Below, piece after piece: positions 7,985 to 16,624 of a stretch of 64,000 nucleotides of DNA (position 1 is the stretch's first letter; each line of letters opens with the position of its first letter). The stretch comes from DASPWW01 sp963803425 (GTDB lineage: Bacteria; Actinomycetota; Thermoleophilia; Solirubrobacterales; 70-9). The position numbers were made by a program, and so were the translations under genes. The DNA is taken from positions 124,001 through 188,000 of the forward strand of contig CAWDMA010000003.1 of NCBI GenBank assembly GCA_963803425.1, written 5' to 3'. The notes under the pieces are model-generated. The model was given only the letters and a program-made list of their open reading frames with translations, was not told the DNA's origin and searched no databases.

Positions 7985-8721
7985 GGCGAGCGCTGGTCCT
8001 CGCCGTCGCGCTCGCGTTCGTCGTGGCGGGGTGCGGGGACGACGACGGCTCCGACGAGCTCGTCGTCTCCGCGGCGGCCTCGCTCAGCAGCGCGTTCCCG
8101 CAGTACGCAGACGAGCAGGGCTACGACGCGAAGTTCTCGTTCGCCGGCTCCGACGAGCTCGCCGCGCAGATCCGCAAGGGCGCCGCGCCGGACGTGTACG
8201 CGGCGGCGAACACGGCTCTCCCGGCTCAGCTGCACGAGCAGGGTCTGCTCGACAAGCCCGTCACCTTTGCGACCAACCGTTTCATGCTCGCCGTCCCCGC
8301 CGGGAGCGAGATCGACTCGCTCCGGGACCTGACTCGGCCCGGGGTGAAGATCGCGATCGGCGACCCCGAGGTCCCGATCGGCGCCTACACGCGCGAGACG
8401 CTCGACGAGCTGCCGAGCTCGGAGTCGAGGGCGATCCTCGCCAACGTCGCGTCGGAGGAGCCGGACGTGCTCGGGATCGCGGCGAAGATCGACCAGGGCG
8501 CCGTCGACGCGGGCTTCCTGTACCGCTCCGACGTGGACGCGTCGAACGGAGGGATCGAGGGGATCCGGCTGCCCGCGAAGCTGCAGCCCGACGTCGCATA
8601 CGGGGCGGCAGTCGTCGCCGACGCCGACCAGCCCGCCGAGGCGAAGCGGTTCGTCGCCGGGCTGCTCTCCGACGCGGGTCAGACGGCCCTGCGCGAGAAC
8701 GGGTTCCTGCCGCCGCCATGA
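7981..8721 (+). CDS. modA: Molybdate ABC transporter substrate-binding lipoprotein ModA
   Basis: Extracytoplasmic receptor of 246 residues for molybdate/tungstate. A lipoprotein signal peptide is clear: RR, a hydrophobic stretch, then the lipobox VAGC with the lipidated cysteine at residue 18, followed by an acidic DDDG linker. The mature part has the oxyanion-binding AAASLSSAF and FAGSDELAAQI segments typical of ModA. Length is normal. It overlaps the HTH-Mop regulator upstream and modB downstream by 4 bases each. Confidence 0.94.
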   Translation: MRRALVLAVALAFVVAGCGDDDGSDELVVSAAASLSSAFPQYADEQGYDAKFSFAGSDELAAQIRKGAAPDVYAAANTALPAQLHEQGLLDKPVTFATNRFMLAVPAGSEIDSLRDLTRPGVKIAIGDPEVPIGAYTRETLDELPSSESRAILANVASEEPDVLGIAAKIDQGAVDAGFLYRSDVDASNGGIEGIRLPAKLQPDVAYGAAVVADADQPAEAKRFVAGLLSDAGQTALRENGFLPPP

Positions 8722-9518
8722 CGGGCAACCTGGCCTTCCGGGCCGGGGCACTGCTCTCGGCGCTGCTCACCCTCGGCTTCCTGACCGTCCCGCTGGCGGC
8801 GCTGTTCACCGACGCAGGCCCAGGCGAGCTGATCGCCAGCCTCGGTGACCCGCAGGCGACCGAGGCGCTGTGGCTCAGCCTCCGAACCTCGCTCGCTGCG
8901 ATCGCGATCATCGTGGTCGTCGGCACTCCGGCGGCGTACCTGATCGCGACCCGAACGTTCCCGGGCCGCCCCGTTGCGATCACGCTGATCGAGCTGCCGC
9001 TGGTGCTGCCGCCGGCCGCCGCCGGGATTGGGCTGCTCGCCTCGTTCGGCCCGCAGGGCCTGCTCGGTGGCGCGGTCGAGGATCTCGGGATCACGCTCGT
9101 GCTGGAGACCGCCGGGGTGGTCGTGGCGCTCACCTTCGTGTCGGCGCCGTTCTACGTCCGCAACGCGATCGCCGCGTTCGAGTCGGTCGACCCCGATCTG
9201 CTCGACGCCTCGCGCACCCTCGGCGTCGGCGAGGCGGGCACGTTCGCCAGGGTGGCGATCCCGACTGCGTTCGCGGGGCTCGGCTCCGGGCTCGCGCTCG
9301 CCTGGGGCCGGGCGCTGGGCGAGTTCGGCGCCACCCTGATGTTCGCGGGGTCGCTGCAGGGGATCACGCAGACGACCCCGCTGGCGATCTTCGAGTTCCT
9401 GAGCCGTGACTTCACCGCCGCGGTGGCGCTGTCCGCGGTGCTGGTGGTCGCCTCGACTGCGCTGCTGCTCGGCGTGAAGCTGCTCGTCCCCGACCCGACC
9501 AGCGGTGCTCGCCCTTAG
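8718..9518 (+). CDS. modB: Molybdate ABC transporter permease ModB
   Basis: Membrane channel subunit of 266 residues with about six hydrophobic segments. The cytoplasmic EAA-type loop that docks on the ATPase is recognisable as DASRTLGVGEAGTFARVAIP, and the adjacent helix has WGRALGEFGATLMFAGS, strongly conserved in ModB. The ATG overlaps the modA stop (ATGA). The open frame runs upstream through modA in another phase, which is a shadow. It works with ModA and ModC in high-affinity oxyanion import. Confidence 0.93.
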   Translation: MTGNLAFRAGALLSALLTLGFLTVPLAALFTDAGPGELIASLGDPQATEALWLSLRTSLAAIAIIVVVGTPAAYLIATRTFPGRPVAITLIELPLVLPPAAAGIGLLASFGPQGLLGGAVEDLGITLVLETAGVVVALTFVSAPFYVRNAIAAFESVDPDLLDASRTLGVGEAGTFARVAIPTAFAGLGSGLALAWGRALGEFGATLMFAGSLQGITQTTPLAIFEFLSRDFTAAVALSAVLVVASTALLLGVKLLVPDPTSGARP

Positions 9519-10563
9519 CGTCCGCACGCCCCTGCGCGAGATCGAGCTCGACCTGGAGCTCGAGGCGCGGCCCGGGGCCCCCGTCGCGCTCGCCGGCCCG
9601 TCCGGGGCGGGGAAGACGAGCGTGCTCCGGGTCGTCGCGGGGCTGCTCCACCCCGACCGCGGCCGGGTGAGCGTGAGCGGGGAGCCGTGGACCGACACGG
9701 AGCGTGGCCTGAGCCTGCCTCCGGAGCGGCGCGGGTGCGGGTTCGTCTTCCAGGGCTACGCGCTGTTCCCGCACCTGCGCGCGTGGGAGAACGTCGCGTA
9801 CGGCCTGGGGCACCGCCGCCGCGCCCACCGGGCCCGCGCGGTGGAGCTGCTGGACCGGTTCGGGATCGCGAGGCTCGCGGACGCGAAGCCGGCGCAGCTG
9901 TCCGGAGGCGAGCGCCAGCGGGTCGCGCTCGCCCGCACGGTGGCGCGCCGCCCGCGCGCGCTCCTGCTCGACGAGCCGCTCGCTGCGCTGGACGTGCAGA
10001 CGCGCGCCGGCGCGGCGCGGGAGCTGTCCGGCGCGATCGCAGCGGCGGGAGTCCCGACCCTGATCGTCACCCACGACTTCGCCGAGGCGGCGCTGCTCGC
10101 CGATCGCGTCGCGGTGCTGGACCGGGGGAAGGTCGTGCAGCGCGGGACCCCGGCGGAGCTGGCCGACTCACCCGCCTCCGCGTTCGTCGCCGACCTCACC
10201 GGCGCAGTCGTGCTCCGGGGGGAGGCGCGCGCGGAGGGCGGCCTCACCGCGGTCGCGCTCGACGGCGGCGGCCGAATCACCAGCACCGACGCGGCGCGCG
10301 GTCGGGTCGCGGCGAGCGTGTATCCGTGGGAGATCGCGGTCGAGCCGCCCGGCGCGGCGGCGGCGGGATCGGCGCTGAACCGGCTCGACGCCGAGGTGTT
10401 GAACGTGACCACGGTCGGCAACCGCGCCCGGGTCGGGCTGTTCGCGGGGCAGCACCTGACGGCCGAGATCACCGCGGAGTCCGCATCCCGGCTGGGACTC
10501 GCCGCGGGCTCACGGGTGGCGGCGACGTGGAAGGCGACCGCGACCCGGCTGATCGAAAGATGA
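9505..10563 (+). CDS. modC: Molybdate ABC transporter ATP-binding protein ModC
   Basis: ATPase driving ModB, 352 residues. Walker A is GPSGAGKTS, the Q-loop is FQGYALFPH, the ABC signature is LSGGERQRVALAR, Walker B is ALLLDEPLAALD and the switch histidine is in VTHDFAEA. After residue 230 comes a C-terminal TOBE/Mop region (SRLGLAAGSRVAATWKATATRLIE) that may sense oxyanion. The GTG start at 9505 overlaps the end of modB by 14 bases. The protein completes the modABC set. Confidence 0.94.
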   Translation: MLALSVRTPLREIELDLELEARPGAPVALAGPSGAGKTSVLRVVAGLLHPDRGRVSVSGEPWTDTERGLSLPPERRGCGFVFQGYALFPHLRAWENVAYGLGHRRRAHRARAVELLDRFGIARLADAKPAQLSGGERQRVALARTVARRPRALLLDEPLAALDVQTRAGAARELSGAIAAAGVPTLIVTHDFAEAALLADRVAVLDRGKVVQRGTPAELADSPASAFVADLTGAVVLRGEARAEGGLTAVALDGGGRITSTDAARGRVAASVYPWEIAVEPPGAAAAGSALNRLDAEVLNVTTVGNRARVGLFAGQHLTAEITAESASRLGLAAGSRVAATWKATATRLIER

Positions 10564-10605
10564 TCCGGGCGGCGCTAGATTGGGCCGAACCGACGAGAGG
10601 AGCCC

Positions 10606-10818
10606 ATGACAGCGCAGGAGTGGATCGAGAAGTTCGCCGCGGCCGTCGGCGCCGACCGGCCCACCGACGACGAGTTCAACGCGATGCTCGACCTCGCTGG
10701 CGTCGCGGCACACGCCTCGGAGCGGGTCGCCGCGCCGGTGGCGTGCTGGATCGGCGGGGCCTCCGGGCGATCGCTCGAGGAGCTGCAGCGGATCGCCGAG
10801 GGAATCGGCGGTGACTAG
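10606..10818 (+). CDS. Small DUF6457-type protein
   Basis: 70-residue acidic protein starting MTAQEWIEKFA, with a good Shine-Dalgarno (gagaggag) before the ATG at 10606. I recognise the pattern as the DUF6457 family, small helical proteins seen in actinobacterial molybdenum loci and sometimes fused to MobA. That recollection is the main basis and a domain search would settle it. No catalytic motif is visible. Its last 8 bases overlap the MOSC gene, so the two are probably co-translated. Function unknown; a helper role in Moco handling is inferred from context. Confidence 0.65.
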   Translation: MTAQEWIEKFAAAVGADRPTDDEFNAMLDLAGVAAHASERVAAPVACWIGGASGRSLEELQRIAEGIGGD

Positions 10819-11449
10819 CGTCGCCGAGATCTGGCGCTACCCGATCAAGTCGCTGAAGGGCGAGCGGCTCGAGCGGGTGGAGCTGATCCCGGAGGGCGTG
10901 GCCGGGGACCGGGCCGCCCGGGTCGAGGACGATCGCGGCGTGATCACCGGGCGCCGCAAGCAGCGGATGGTGGGAGTCCCGGCACGGATCGGAGCCGACG
11001 GCGAGCCCGAGATCGACGGGGCGCGGTGGGACACCGATGCCGCCGCCGCCACGATCCGCGAGGTCAGCGGCGAAGGCGCCCATGTGATTCGCGCTCCGGC
11101 CGGCGAGGCGACGTTCGACGTCGCGCCGATCCTCGTCGTCACGGACGGCGCTCTCGACGCGCTCGGCTACGACCGGCGCCGGTTCCGGCCGAACATCGTG
11201 CTCGAGGGTGTCGACGGGCTCGCCGAGCGCGAATGGCTGGGGCGGAGGCTCGAGATCGGCGACGCGGTGCTCGCGGTCAGCGAGCCGTGCGAGAGGTGCG
11301 GGATGACGATCATCCACCCCGACACGATCGAGATCGACCCCGACGTCCTCCGTCGCGTCAAGTCCGAGCTCGGCGGGGTGATGGGCATGTACTGCACCGT
11401 CGAGCGCCCCGGCGAGATCGCGGTGGGCGATGCCGTCGACGTCATGTAG
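10811..11449 (+). CDS. MOSC-domain protein (molybdenum cofactor sulfurase-like)
   Basis: 212 residues. The N-terminal barrel begins IWRYPIKSLKGERL and the MOSC region contains RFRPNIVLEG and the conserved cysteine stretch SEPCERCGMT, followed by DPDVLRRVK. MOSC proteins bind the molybdenum cofactor or transfer sulfur via a conserved cysteine; here the likely one is in ERCGMT. GTG start at 10811 inside the preceding small gene. It sits directly before a molybdopterin oxidoreductase, consistent with cofactor maturation, though YiiM/YcbX-type detoxification activity is also possible. Confidence 0.85.
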   Translation: MTSVAEIWRYPIKSLKGERLERVELIPEGVAGDRAARVEDDRGVITGRRKQRMVGVPARIGADGEPEIDGARWDTDAAAATIREVSGEGAHVIRAPAGEATFDVAPILVVTDGALDALGYDRRRFRPNIVLEGVDGLAEREWLGRRLEIGDAVLAVSEPCERCGMTIIHPDTIEIDPDVLRRVKSELGGVMGMYCTVERPGEIAVGDAVDVM

Positions 11450-11502
11450 CGATCGGACTGGCCGACTGGCCAAAACAGACCACCAGCTGCAAGAATCACG
11501 CC

Positions 11503-13707
11503 ATCGCCGAGCGGACGACCTACTGCCGGATCTGCGAGCCGCTGTGCGGCCTCAGGGTCACCGTCGAGGACGGCGCCGTGAGGAAGATCCGCCCCGACCC
11601 CGAGCACCCGCTGTCGAGGGGGTTCGCGTGCCCGAAGGGGATCGCGATGGCGGACGTCCACAACGACCCCGACCGCGTCCTGCATCCGCTCCGACGGACC
11701 GCCGACGGGGAGTTCGAGCGCGTTTCCTGGGACGCCGCCCTGGACGAGATCGGGACCCGGCTGCGGCGCGTGATCGATGCCCGCGGCGGCGGCTCGGTCG
11801 CCTGGTACATGGGCAACCCCGCCGCCTTCTCCTACTCGCACCCGCTGTGGGTGAAGGGGTTCCTCGACGGGGTCGGCTCTCCGCACTGGTACACGGCGTC
11901 GTCGCAGGACGTCAGCAACCGGTTCGCGGCGAGCAGCTTCCTGTACGGCTCCTCCTACGTGGTCCCGATCCCCGACCTCGCCCGCACCGACCTGCTGGTG
12001 ATGGTGGGCGCCAACCCGCTCGTCTCCCATGGCAGCGTGATGTCGGCGCCGCGGATCAAGGACCAGCTGAATGCGATCGTCGAGCGCGGCGGCAGGGTGA
12101 TCGTCGTCGACCCGCGCCGCTCGGAGACGGCGAGCGCATTCGAGCACGTCGCGGTGACGCCGGACTCCGACGCGTGGCTGCTTCTGTCGATCCTGAACGT
12201 GATCTTCGACGAGGGTCTCGCCGACGAGGGCGCGATCGCGCGCCAGGCGAGCGGGGTCGACGCGCTCCGAGCGCTCGCCGCCGAGCACCTGCCGGAGGCG
12301 ACCGCGGAGCGGACCGGCGTCCCCGCCGCCGCGGTCCGGGCGCTGGCCCGCGACGTCGCGGCGGCGGAGCACGCCGCGGTGTACGGCCGCACAGGCTCCT
12401 GCCTGGGCCGGAACGCCACCCTGGTCGCCTTCCTGCTCGACGCGCTCAACCTCGTCACCGGCAACCTCGACCGCGAGGGCGGGGCGATGTTCGGCAATCC
12501 GCCGATCAAGTTCGACGAGGTCGTGGAGCGGCTCGGCGTCGGGGCGTACGGCAAGGTCCGCTCTCGGATCGGCGGCTTCCCCGAGGTGCTCGGAGCGCTC
12601 CCCGCGGCCCTGATGGCGAAGGAGATCACCACGCCCGGCGAGGGCCAGATCCGGGCGATGCTGATCTCCGCCGGCAACCCGGTGCTGTCGGTCCCGAACG
12701 GCGACGAGCTGTCGGAGGCGATCCGGGAGCTCGACCTGCTGGTCTCGATCGACTTCTACCGGACCGAGACGAACCGGGACGCCCACTTCATCCTGCCGGC
12801 GACGACGTTCCTGGAGCGCGAGGACTTCCCGCTCCCCTTCCTGCCTCTGTACACGACCCCGTTCGTGCAGTGGACCGAGCCGGTCGTCGAGCCCGCCGGC
12901 GAGGCGCGCCAGGAGTGGGAGATCATCGACGCCATCGCGAACCGGATCGGGGTCGTCCCGTCGAGCGCGCCGGTCGCGCGGCTGCTCGGCCGAGTCGGGA
13001 TCAAGCTGTCGCCGCAGCGGCTGCTCGACCTGCTGCTGCGGACCGGCCCGAAGGGCGACTGGTTCGGGCTCCGGCGCGGTGGGCTCAGTCTGAGGAAGCT
13101 GCGCGAGAAGCCGAGCGGGATCGTGCTGGCCGAGTTCCTGGAGGCCGGGGTGCTGGAGGGGAAGGTGCGCCACCCCGACAGGCGCGTCCGCCTCGATGCC
13201 CCGGAGCTGATCGCCGACGCGGAGCGGCTCGCCGCCCGCAACGGCCACGACCCGGAGTTCCCGATGAGGCTGATCGGGCTGCGGGAGCTCCGCTCGCACA
13301 ACTCGTGGATGCACAACGCGGCGCTGCTTATGCGCGGCGGCCGCGAGCACCTGGCCCGGGTGAACCCGGTGGACGCCGACCGCCACGGGATCGAGGAGGG
13401 CGAGCCGATCCGGATCACCTCCGCCCACGGGACGATCGAGATCCCGGCGAAGCTGACCGACGAGATCGTCGCCGGCACCGTCGCCGTCCCGCACGGCTGG
13501 GGCCACCAGAGGGGCGGCTGGAGCGTCGCACGCGCGGCCGGCGGCGCGAACGTGAACGCGCTGTCCTCGTCCGAGCCCGAGGACCTCGAGAAGCTCGCCG
13601 GGATGTCGCACCTGAACGGGATCCCGATCCGGATCGAGCCGGTGCGCGGGTCGGGGAACGGCGCCGCGCGCGCCCGCAAGCAGCCGGCGCCCGCGCCGGT
13701 CGGCTAG
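11503..13707 (+). CDS. Molybdopterin-dependent oxidoreductase, DMSO reductase superfamily
   Basis: Large cytoplasmic enzyme of about 734 residues binding bis-MGD and one 4Fe-4S cluster. Counting from the ATC at 11503, the cluster cysteines are C8, C11, C15 (YCRICEPLCGL) and C43 (FACPKG). The expected metal-ligand position reads TASSQDVSN, which may place Asp136 where related enzymes have Cys, Sec or Ser. Middle and C-terminal dinucleotide-binding segments follow (ISAGNPVLSVP, NVNALSSSEP). No signal peptide is seen. There is no ATG, GTG or TTG in frame between the MOSC stop (11449) and the cluster; ATC, giving the family-like start (I/M)AERTTYC, is the best guess. Substrate unknown. Confidence 0.85.
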   Translation: MAERTTYCRICEPLCGLRVTVEDGAVRKIRPDPEHPLSRGFACPKGIAMADVHNDPDRVLHPLRRTADGEFERVSWDAALDEIGTRLRRVIDARGGGSVAWYMGNPAAFSYSHPLWVKGFLDGVGSPHWYTASSQDVSNRFAASSFLYGSSYVVPIPDLARTDLLVMVGANPLVSHGSVMSAPRIKDQLNAIVERGGRVIVVDPRRSETASAFEHVAVTPDSDAWLLLSILNVIFDEGLADEGAIARQASGVDALRALAAEHLPEATAERTGVPAAAVRALARDVAAAEHAAVYGRTGSCLGRNATLVAFLLDALNLVTGNLDREGGAMFGNPPIKFDEVVERLGVGAYGKVRSRIGGFPEVLGALPAALMAKEITTPGEGQIRAMLISAGNPVLSVPNGDELSEAIRELDLLVSIDFYRTETNRDAHFILPATTFLEREDFPLPFLPLYTTPFVQWTEPVVEPAGEARQEWEIIDAIANRIGVVPSSAPVARLLGRVGIKLSPQRLLDLLLRTGPKGDWFGLRRGGLSLRKLREKPSGIVLAEFLEAGVLEGKVRHPDRRVRLDAPELIADAERLAARNGHDPEFPMRLIGLRELRSHNSWMHNAALLMRGGREHLARVNPVDADRHGIEEGEPIRITSAHGTIEIPAKLTDEIVAGTVAVPHGWGHQRGGWSVARAAGGANVNALSSSEPEDLEKLAGMSHLNGIPIRIEPVRGSGNGAARARKQPAPAPVG

Positions 13708-14123
13708 AGCGCTCCCGACCGGCCGCCGGCGACGCCCGCCGCCTCGAGCGCATCGGCGCGCTCGGAGAACCACTGGACACGGTGGATCCGGCCGTCGCGG
13801 AAGCCGGCGACCGTCCAGTAGTCGAACTCGGCGATCACGCCACTCGCCTTGCCTCGCATCTCCCGCGTCACCCGGACTACGAGCGTGTCGCTGTCGAGAT
13901 CCAGAACCTCCATGTCGTAGTCGCCCTGCTCCCACGGCTCGTTCAGCTCGACGAAGAAGTCCCACACCGCATCGGCGCCGTGGATGGTCCCTGCTTCGGG
14001 CCACTCCACGGGAGGCGTCCACTCGATCTCGGGGTCGCAGACGGAGTCCCGACCGGACCTGTCGCCCGAGTTCGGGGCGACCAGAAACCGGCGCCCGACC
14101 TCCGCCTTGCCGACCGCCGTCAC
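13704..14123 (-). CDS. SnoaL-like / NTF2-fold protein
   Basis: 139-residue small cone-shaped NTF2-fold protein. Typical features are the early acidic strand region EIEWTPPVEW, a GADAVWDFFVELNEPW helix, the strand FDYWTVAGFRDGRIHRVQWFSERADALEAAG and the overall length. GTG start at 14123 overlaps the fdhD stop (GTGA). Its 3' end overlaps the convergent oxidoreductase by 4 bases. Family members are small enzymes or ligand-binding proteins; no catalytic assignment is possible. Co-translation with fdhD is likely. Confidence 0.75.
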   Translation of the reverse strand: MTAVGKAEVGRRFLVAPNSGDRSGRDSVCDPEIEWTPPVEWPEAGTIHGADAVWDFFVELNEPWEQGDYDMEVLDLDSDTLVVRVTREMRGKASGVIAEFDYWTVAGFRDGRIHRVQWFSERADALEAAGVAGGRSGAL

Positions 14124-14916
14124 CCGGACACCCGCTCCGGCCGCGTGTACACGTTCACCTGCCCCCGGCGCGCGAACCCGCACAGGGTGATCCCGCGGTC
14201 GGCGGCGAGCTCGACCGCGAGTGAGGTGGGGGCGCCGACCCCGACCAGGATCGGCGCGCCTGCGACCGCCGCCTTCTGGACGAGTTCGAAAGCGAGCCGG
14301 CCGCTCACGCACAGGATCCGGCCGTGCAGCGGAATGAGTTCATCGAGGAGAGCGCGACCGATCACCTTGTCCATCGCGTTGTGGCGGCCGACGTCCTCGC
14401 GCGCCAGCACCAGCTCGCCGCCGGGGTCGAACAACCCGGTCGCGTGCAGGCCCCCGGTGCGCTCGAACGCGGGCTGGCGGAGGCGGTCGGGCAGCGCGGC
14501 GAGCAGCTCCCGCTCCACCACCGGACCGTCCGGCAGCGGCTCCGAGTGCACTGCAACCTCCTCCAGGGCGCCCTTCCCGCACACCCCGCACGACGACGTC
14601 GTGTAGAAGCGCCGCTCGGCGCCGAGCCCCCTCGCGAGCGGGCCCGCCACCTCGATCGCGTTCGCGGCGAGGTCCGGGGGCGGACCCGCCTCGCGCCGGC
14701 CGTCGATCAGCCCCTCGCCGAACAGGAACCCGAGCGCCAGCTCCTCGTCCGCGCCGGGGGTGCGCATCGTCACCGCGAGCGGCTCCCCCCGACGCGGATC
14801 TCGAGCGGCTCCTCGACGGCGACCTGGTCGGCAACGCCGTCGTGCTCGATCGCGGCCAGCATCCTGGGGTCGTCTGGCGCGCCGTGGCGGTCCGGTATTG
14901 CCTTCCCCGACACCAT
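14120..14916 (-). CDS. fdhD: Formate dehydrogenase accessory sulfurtransferase FdhD (apparent one-base frameshift)
   Basis: FdhD passes sulfur to the Mo cofactor of formate dehydrogenase. The main frame encodes AVTMRTPG, the sulfur-transfer motif SSCGVCGKG, GLFDPGGELVLAREDVGRHNA, and SRLAFE-like SGRLAFELVQKA. The first part lies in another frame: from ATG 14916 it reads to VAVEEPLEIRVG, exactly what should precede GEPLAVTMRTPG. The break is at a six-C run on the plus strand (14785-14790); seven would join the frames into about 265 residues, the normal length. It could be a pseudogene, a phase-variable tract or a sequencing error. The start is 7 bp from the divergent formate dehydrogenase gene. 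Confidence 0.85.
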
Positions 14917-14923
14917 TCATAGA

Positions 14924-16624
14924 GTGACGCCTCCGGCGCGGCGCCGTCGCTACAGTGATCGTGAGTTGTCGCGGAACCTGACGGAGATCCTGACCCGGGA
15001 GGAGAGCGAGGCTCCCGCGACTGCGCTCGACGTGCTGAAGCAGGCCGTCGAGGACCACGGGGAGGTGACGGACGAGGACCGCCGCCGGGCGGCGGAGATC
15101 TCCGGCCTCCCGGAAGCAGCGGTGTACGGCGTCTCCAGCTTCTACGACGACCTGCTCCAGCCCCGGGGGAAGCGGCACATCTCCGTGTGCACGGGAACGG
15201 CGTGCTGGGCTGCGGACTTCGGCGCGCACGTCGACGAGGCCCGCTCCCGGCTCGGGCTCGAGCTGGGGCAGCGCTCCGAGGACGGTGAGGTCTCGCTCGG
15301 TCAGACCGTGTGCCTTGGGTTCTGCCACACCGGCTACGCCGTTCGCGACGAGGCCGTGGTCGACGCCGGCCATGGCTCGGTCGAGCGCGCGATCGTCGGC
15401 AGCTACGACGAGGCGGCCGAGCCGGAGGCGGGCAGCATGCTCGACGAGCCCGTGCTGATCGCGCAGGGCTCGTACGAGGGACTCACCCAGGCGCTCGGCA
15501 GGGGAGACCCGGAGGCGCTGCTCGCCGAGGTCAAGGAGGCCAACCTGCGCGGCCGCGGCGGCGCCGGGTTCCCGGCGGGGCTGAAGTGGGGGTTCGCCCG
15601 CAACGCCGCCGACGCCGACAAGGCGATCGTCGTCAACGGCGACGAGGGCGACCCGGGCTCCTACATCGACAAGTACCTGATGGAGCAGCGCCCCGAGCTC
15701 CTGATCGAGGGGATGGCGCTCGCCGGATACGCGGTCGGCGCCGCCCGCGGGTTCGTGTTCGTGCGCTCGGAGTACCCGCGCTCGATGCCGATCCTGCGCG
15801 AGGCGGTCGAGGCGGCCCGCAGCGACGGCCACCTCGGCGCCGACATCCACGGCAGCGGGTTCAGCTTCGACATCGAGGTCGCAGAGGGGGCGGGCTCCTA
15901 CGTGGTCGGGGAGGAGACCGCGCTGCTCAACTCGCTGATGGGCTTCCGCGGGACCGTCACCGCGCGGCCGCCGTTCCCGGCAGAGCGCGGCTGGCACGGA
16001 AAGCCGACGGTTGTGAACAACGTCGAGACCCTCTGCAACGTCCCCTACATCGCCCGGCACGGCGCCGCCGCATACGACGCACTCAGCCCCCAGGGCACCT
16101 CCGGGACGAAGCTGATCTGCCTGAACGAGCGGTTTCGCAAACCCGGCGTGCACGAGGTCCGGTTCGGGACTCCGATCGAGGAGATCTGCAACGAGGTCGG
16201 TGGCGGGCTGGTCGATGATCGCGAGATCAAGGCGCTCCAGATCGGCGGCCCGCTGGGGGGGATCCTGCCCGGGACCATGCTCGACGTCCGGTTCGACTTC
16301 GACGACCTCGCCGAGCACGGCTGCATGGTCGGCCACGGCTCGATCCTCGCCTTCGACGACCGCACCGACGTGCGGGCGCTCGCCCGCCACCTGCTCGCGT
16401 TCGGCGCGCACGAGAGCTGCGGGAAATGCTTCCCGTGCCGGATCGGGCTGCAGCGGGGCCTGGAGATGGTTGAGCGGCCCGGGGAGATCGACCGGGCCAA
16501 CCTAGAGAGCCTGCTGGAGACGCTCGAGCTCGGCTCGCTGTGCGCGCACGGCGGCGGGATGCCGGCGCCGATCCGGAGCCTGATCGCGCACTTCCCGGAC
16601 GAGCTGGGGGTGAGCGCGGCGTGA
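14924..16624 (+). CDS. NAD-dependent formate dehydrogenase, fused NuoE-NuoF-type subunit
   Basis: 566-residue diaphorase subunit passing electrons from the formate site to NAD. Residues 1-150 are NuoE/FdsG-like, with thioredoxin-fold 2Fe-2S cysteines C89 and C94 (CTGTAC) and C130 and C134 (CLGFC). From about residue 165 it is NuoF/FdsB-like: the FMN loop RGRGGAGFPAGLKW, NGDEGDPGSYIDK, the NADH-site GEETALLNSLMG and the 4Fe-4S site ESCGKCFPCRIG with a later LCAHGGG cysteine. The GTG at 14924 is chosen because the frame further upstream is only fdhD antisense. The next gene starts at its stop (GTGA). Confidence 0.9.
   Translation: MTPPARRRRYSDRELSRNLTEILTREESEAPATALDVLKQAVEDHGEVTDEDRRRAAEISGLPEAAVYGVSSFYDDLLQPRGKRHISVCTGTACWAADFGAHVDEARSRLGLELGQRSEDGEVSLGQTVCLGFCHTGYAVRDEAVVDAGHGSVERAIVGSYDEAAEPEAGSMLDEPVLIAQGSYEGLTQALGRGDPEALLAEVKEANLRGRGGAGFPAGLKWGFARNAADADKAIVVNGDEGDPGSYIDKYLMEQRPELLIEGMALAGYAVGAARGFVFVRSEYPRSMPILREAVEAARSDGHLGADIHGSGFSFDIEVAEGAGSYVVGEETALLNSLMGFRGTVTARPPFPAERGWHGKPTVVNNVETLCNVPYIARHGAAAYDALSPQGTSGTKLICLNERFRKPGVHEVRFGTPIEEICNEVGGGLVDDREIKALQIGGPLGGILPGTMLDVRFDFDDLAEHGCMVGHGSILAFDDRTDVRALARHLLAFGAHESCGKCFPCRIGLQRGLEMVERPGEIDRANLESLLETLELGSLCAHGGGMPAPIRSLIAHFPDELGVSAA

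Noticed and set aside
11167..14022. A 951-codon open frame on the minus strand
   Set aside because: It is antisense to the molybdopterin oxidoreductase, which has clear cluster motifs; the antisense product is low-complexity Arg/Gly/Asp typical of GC-rich shadows.
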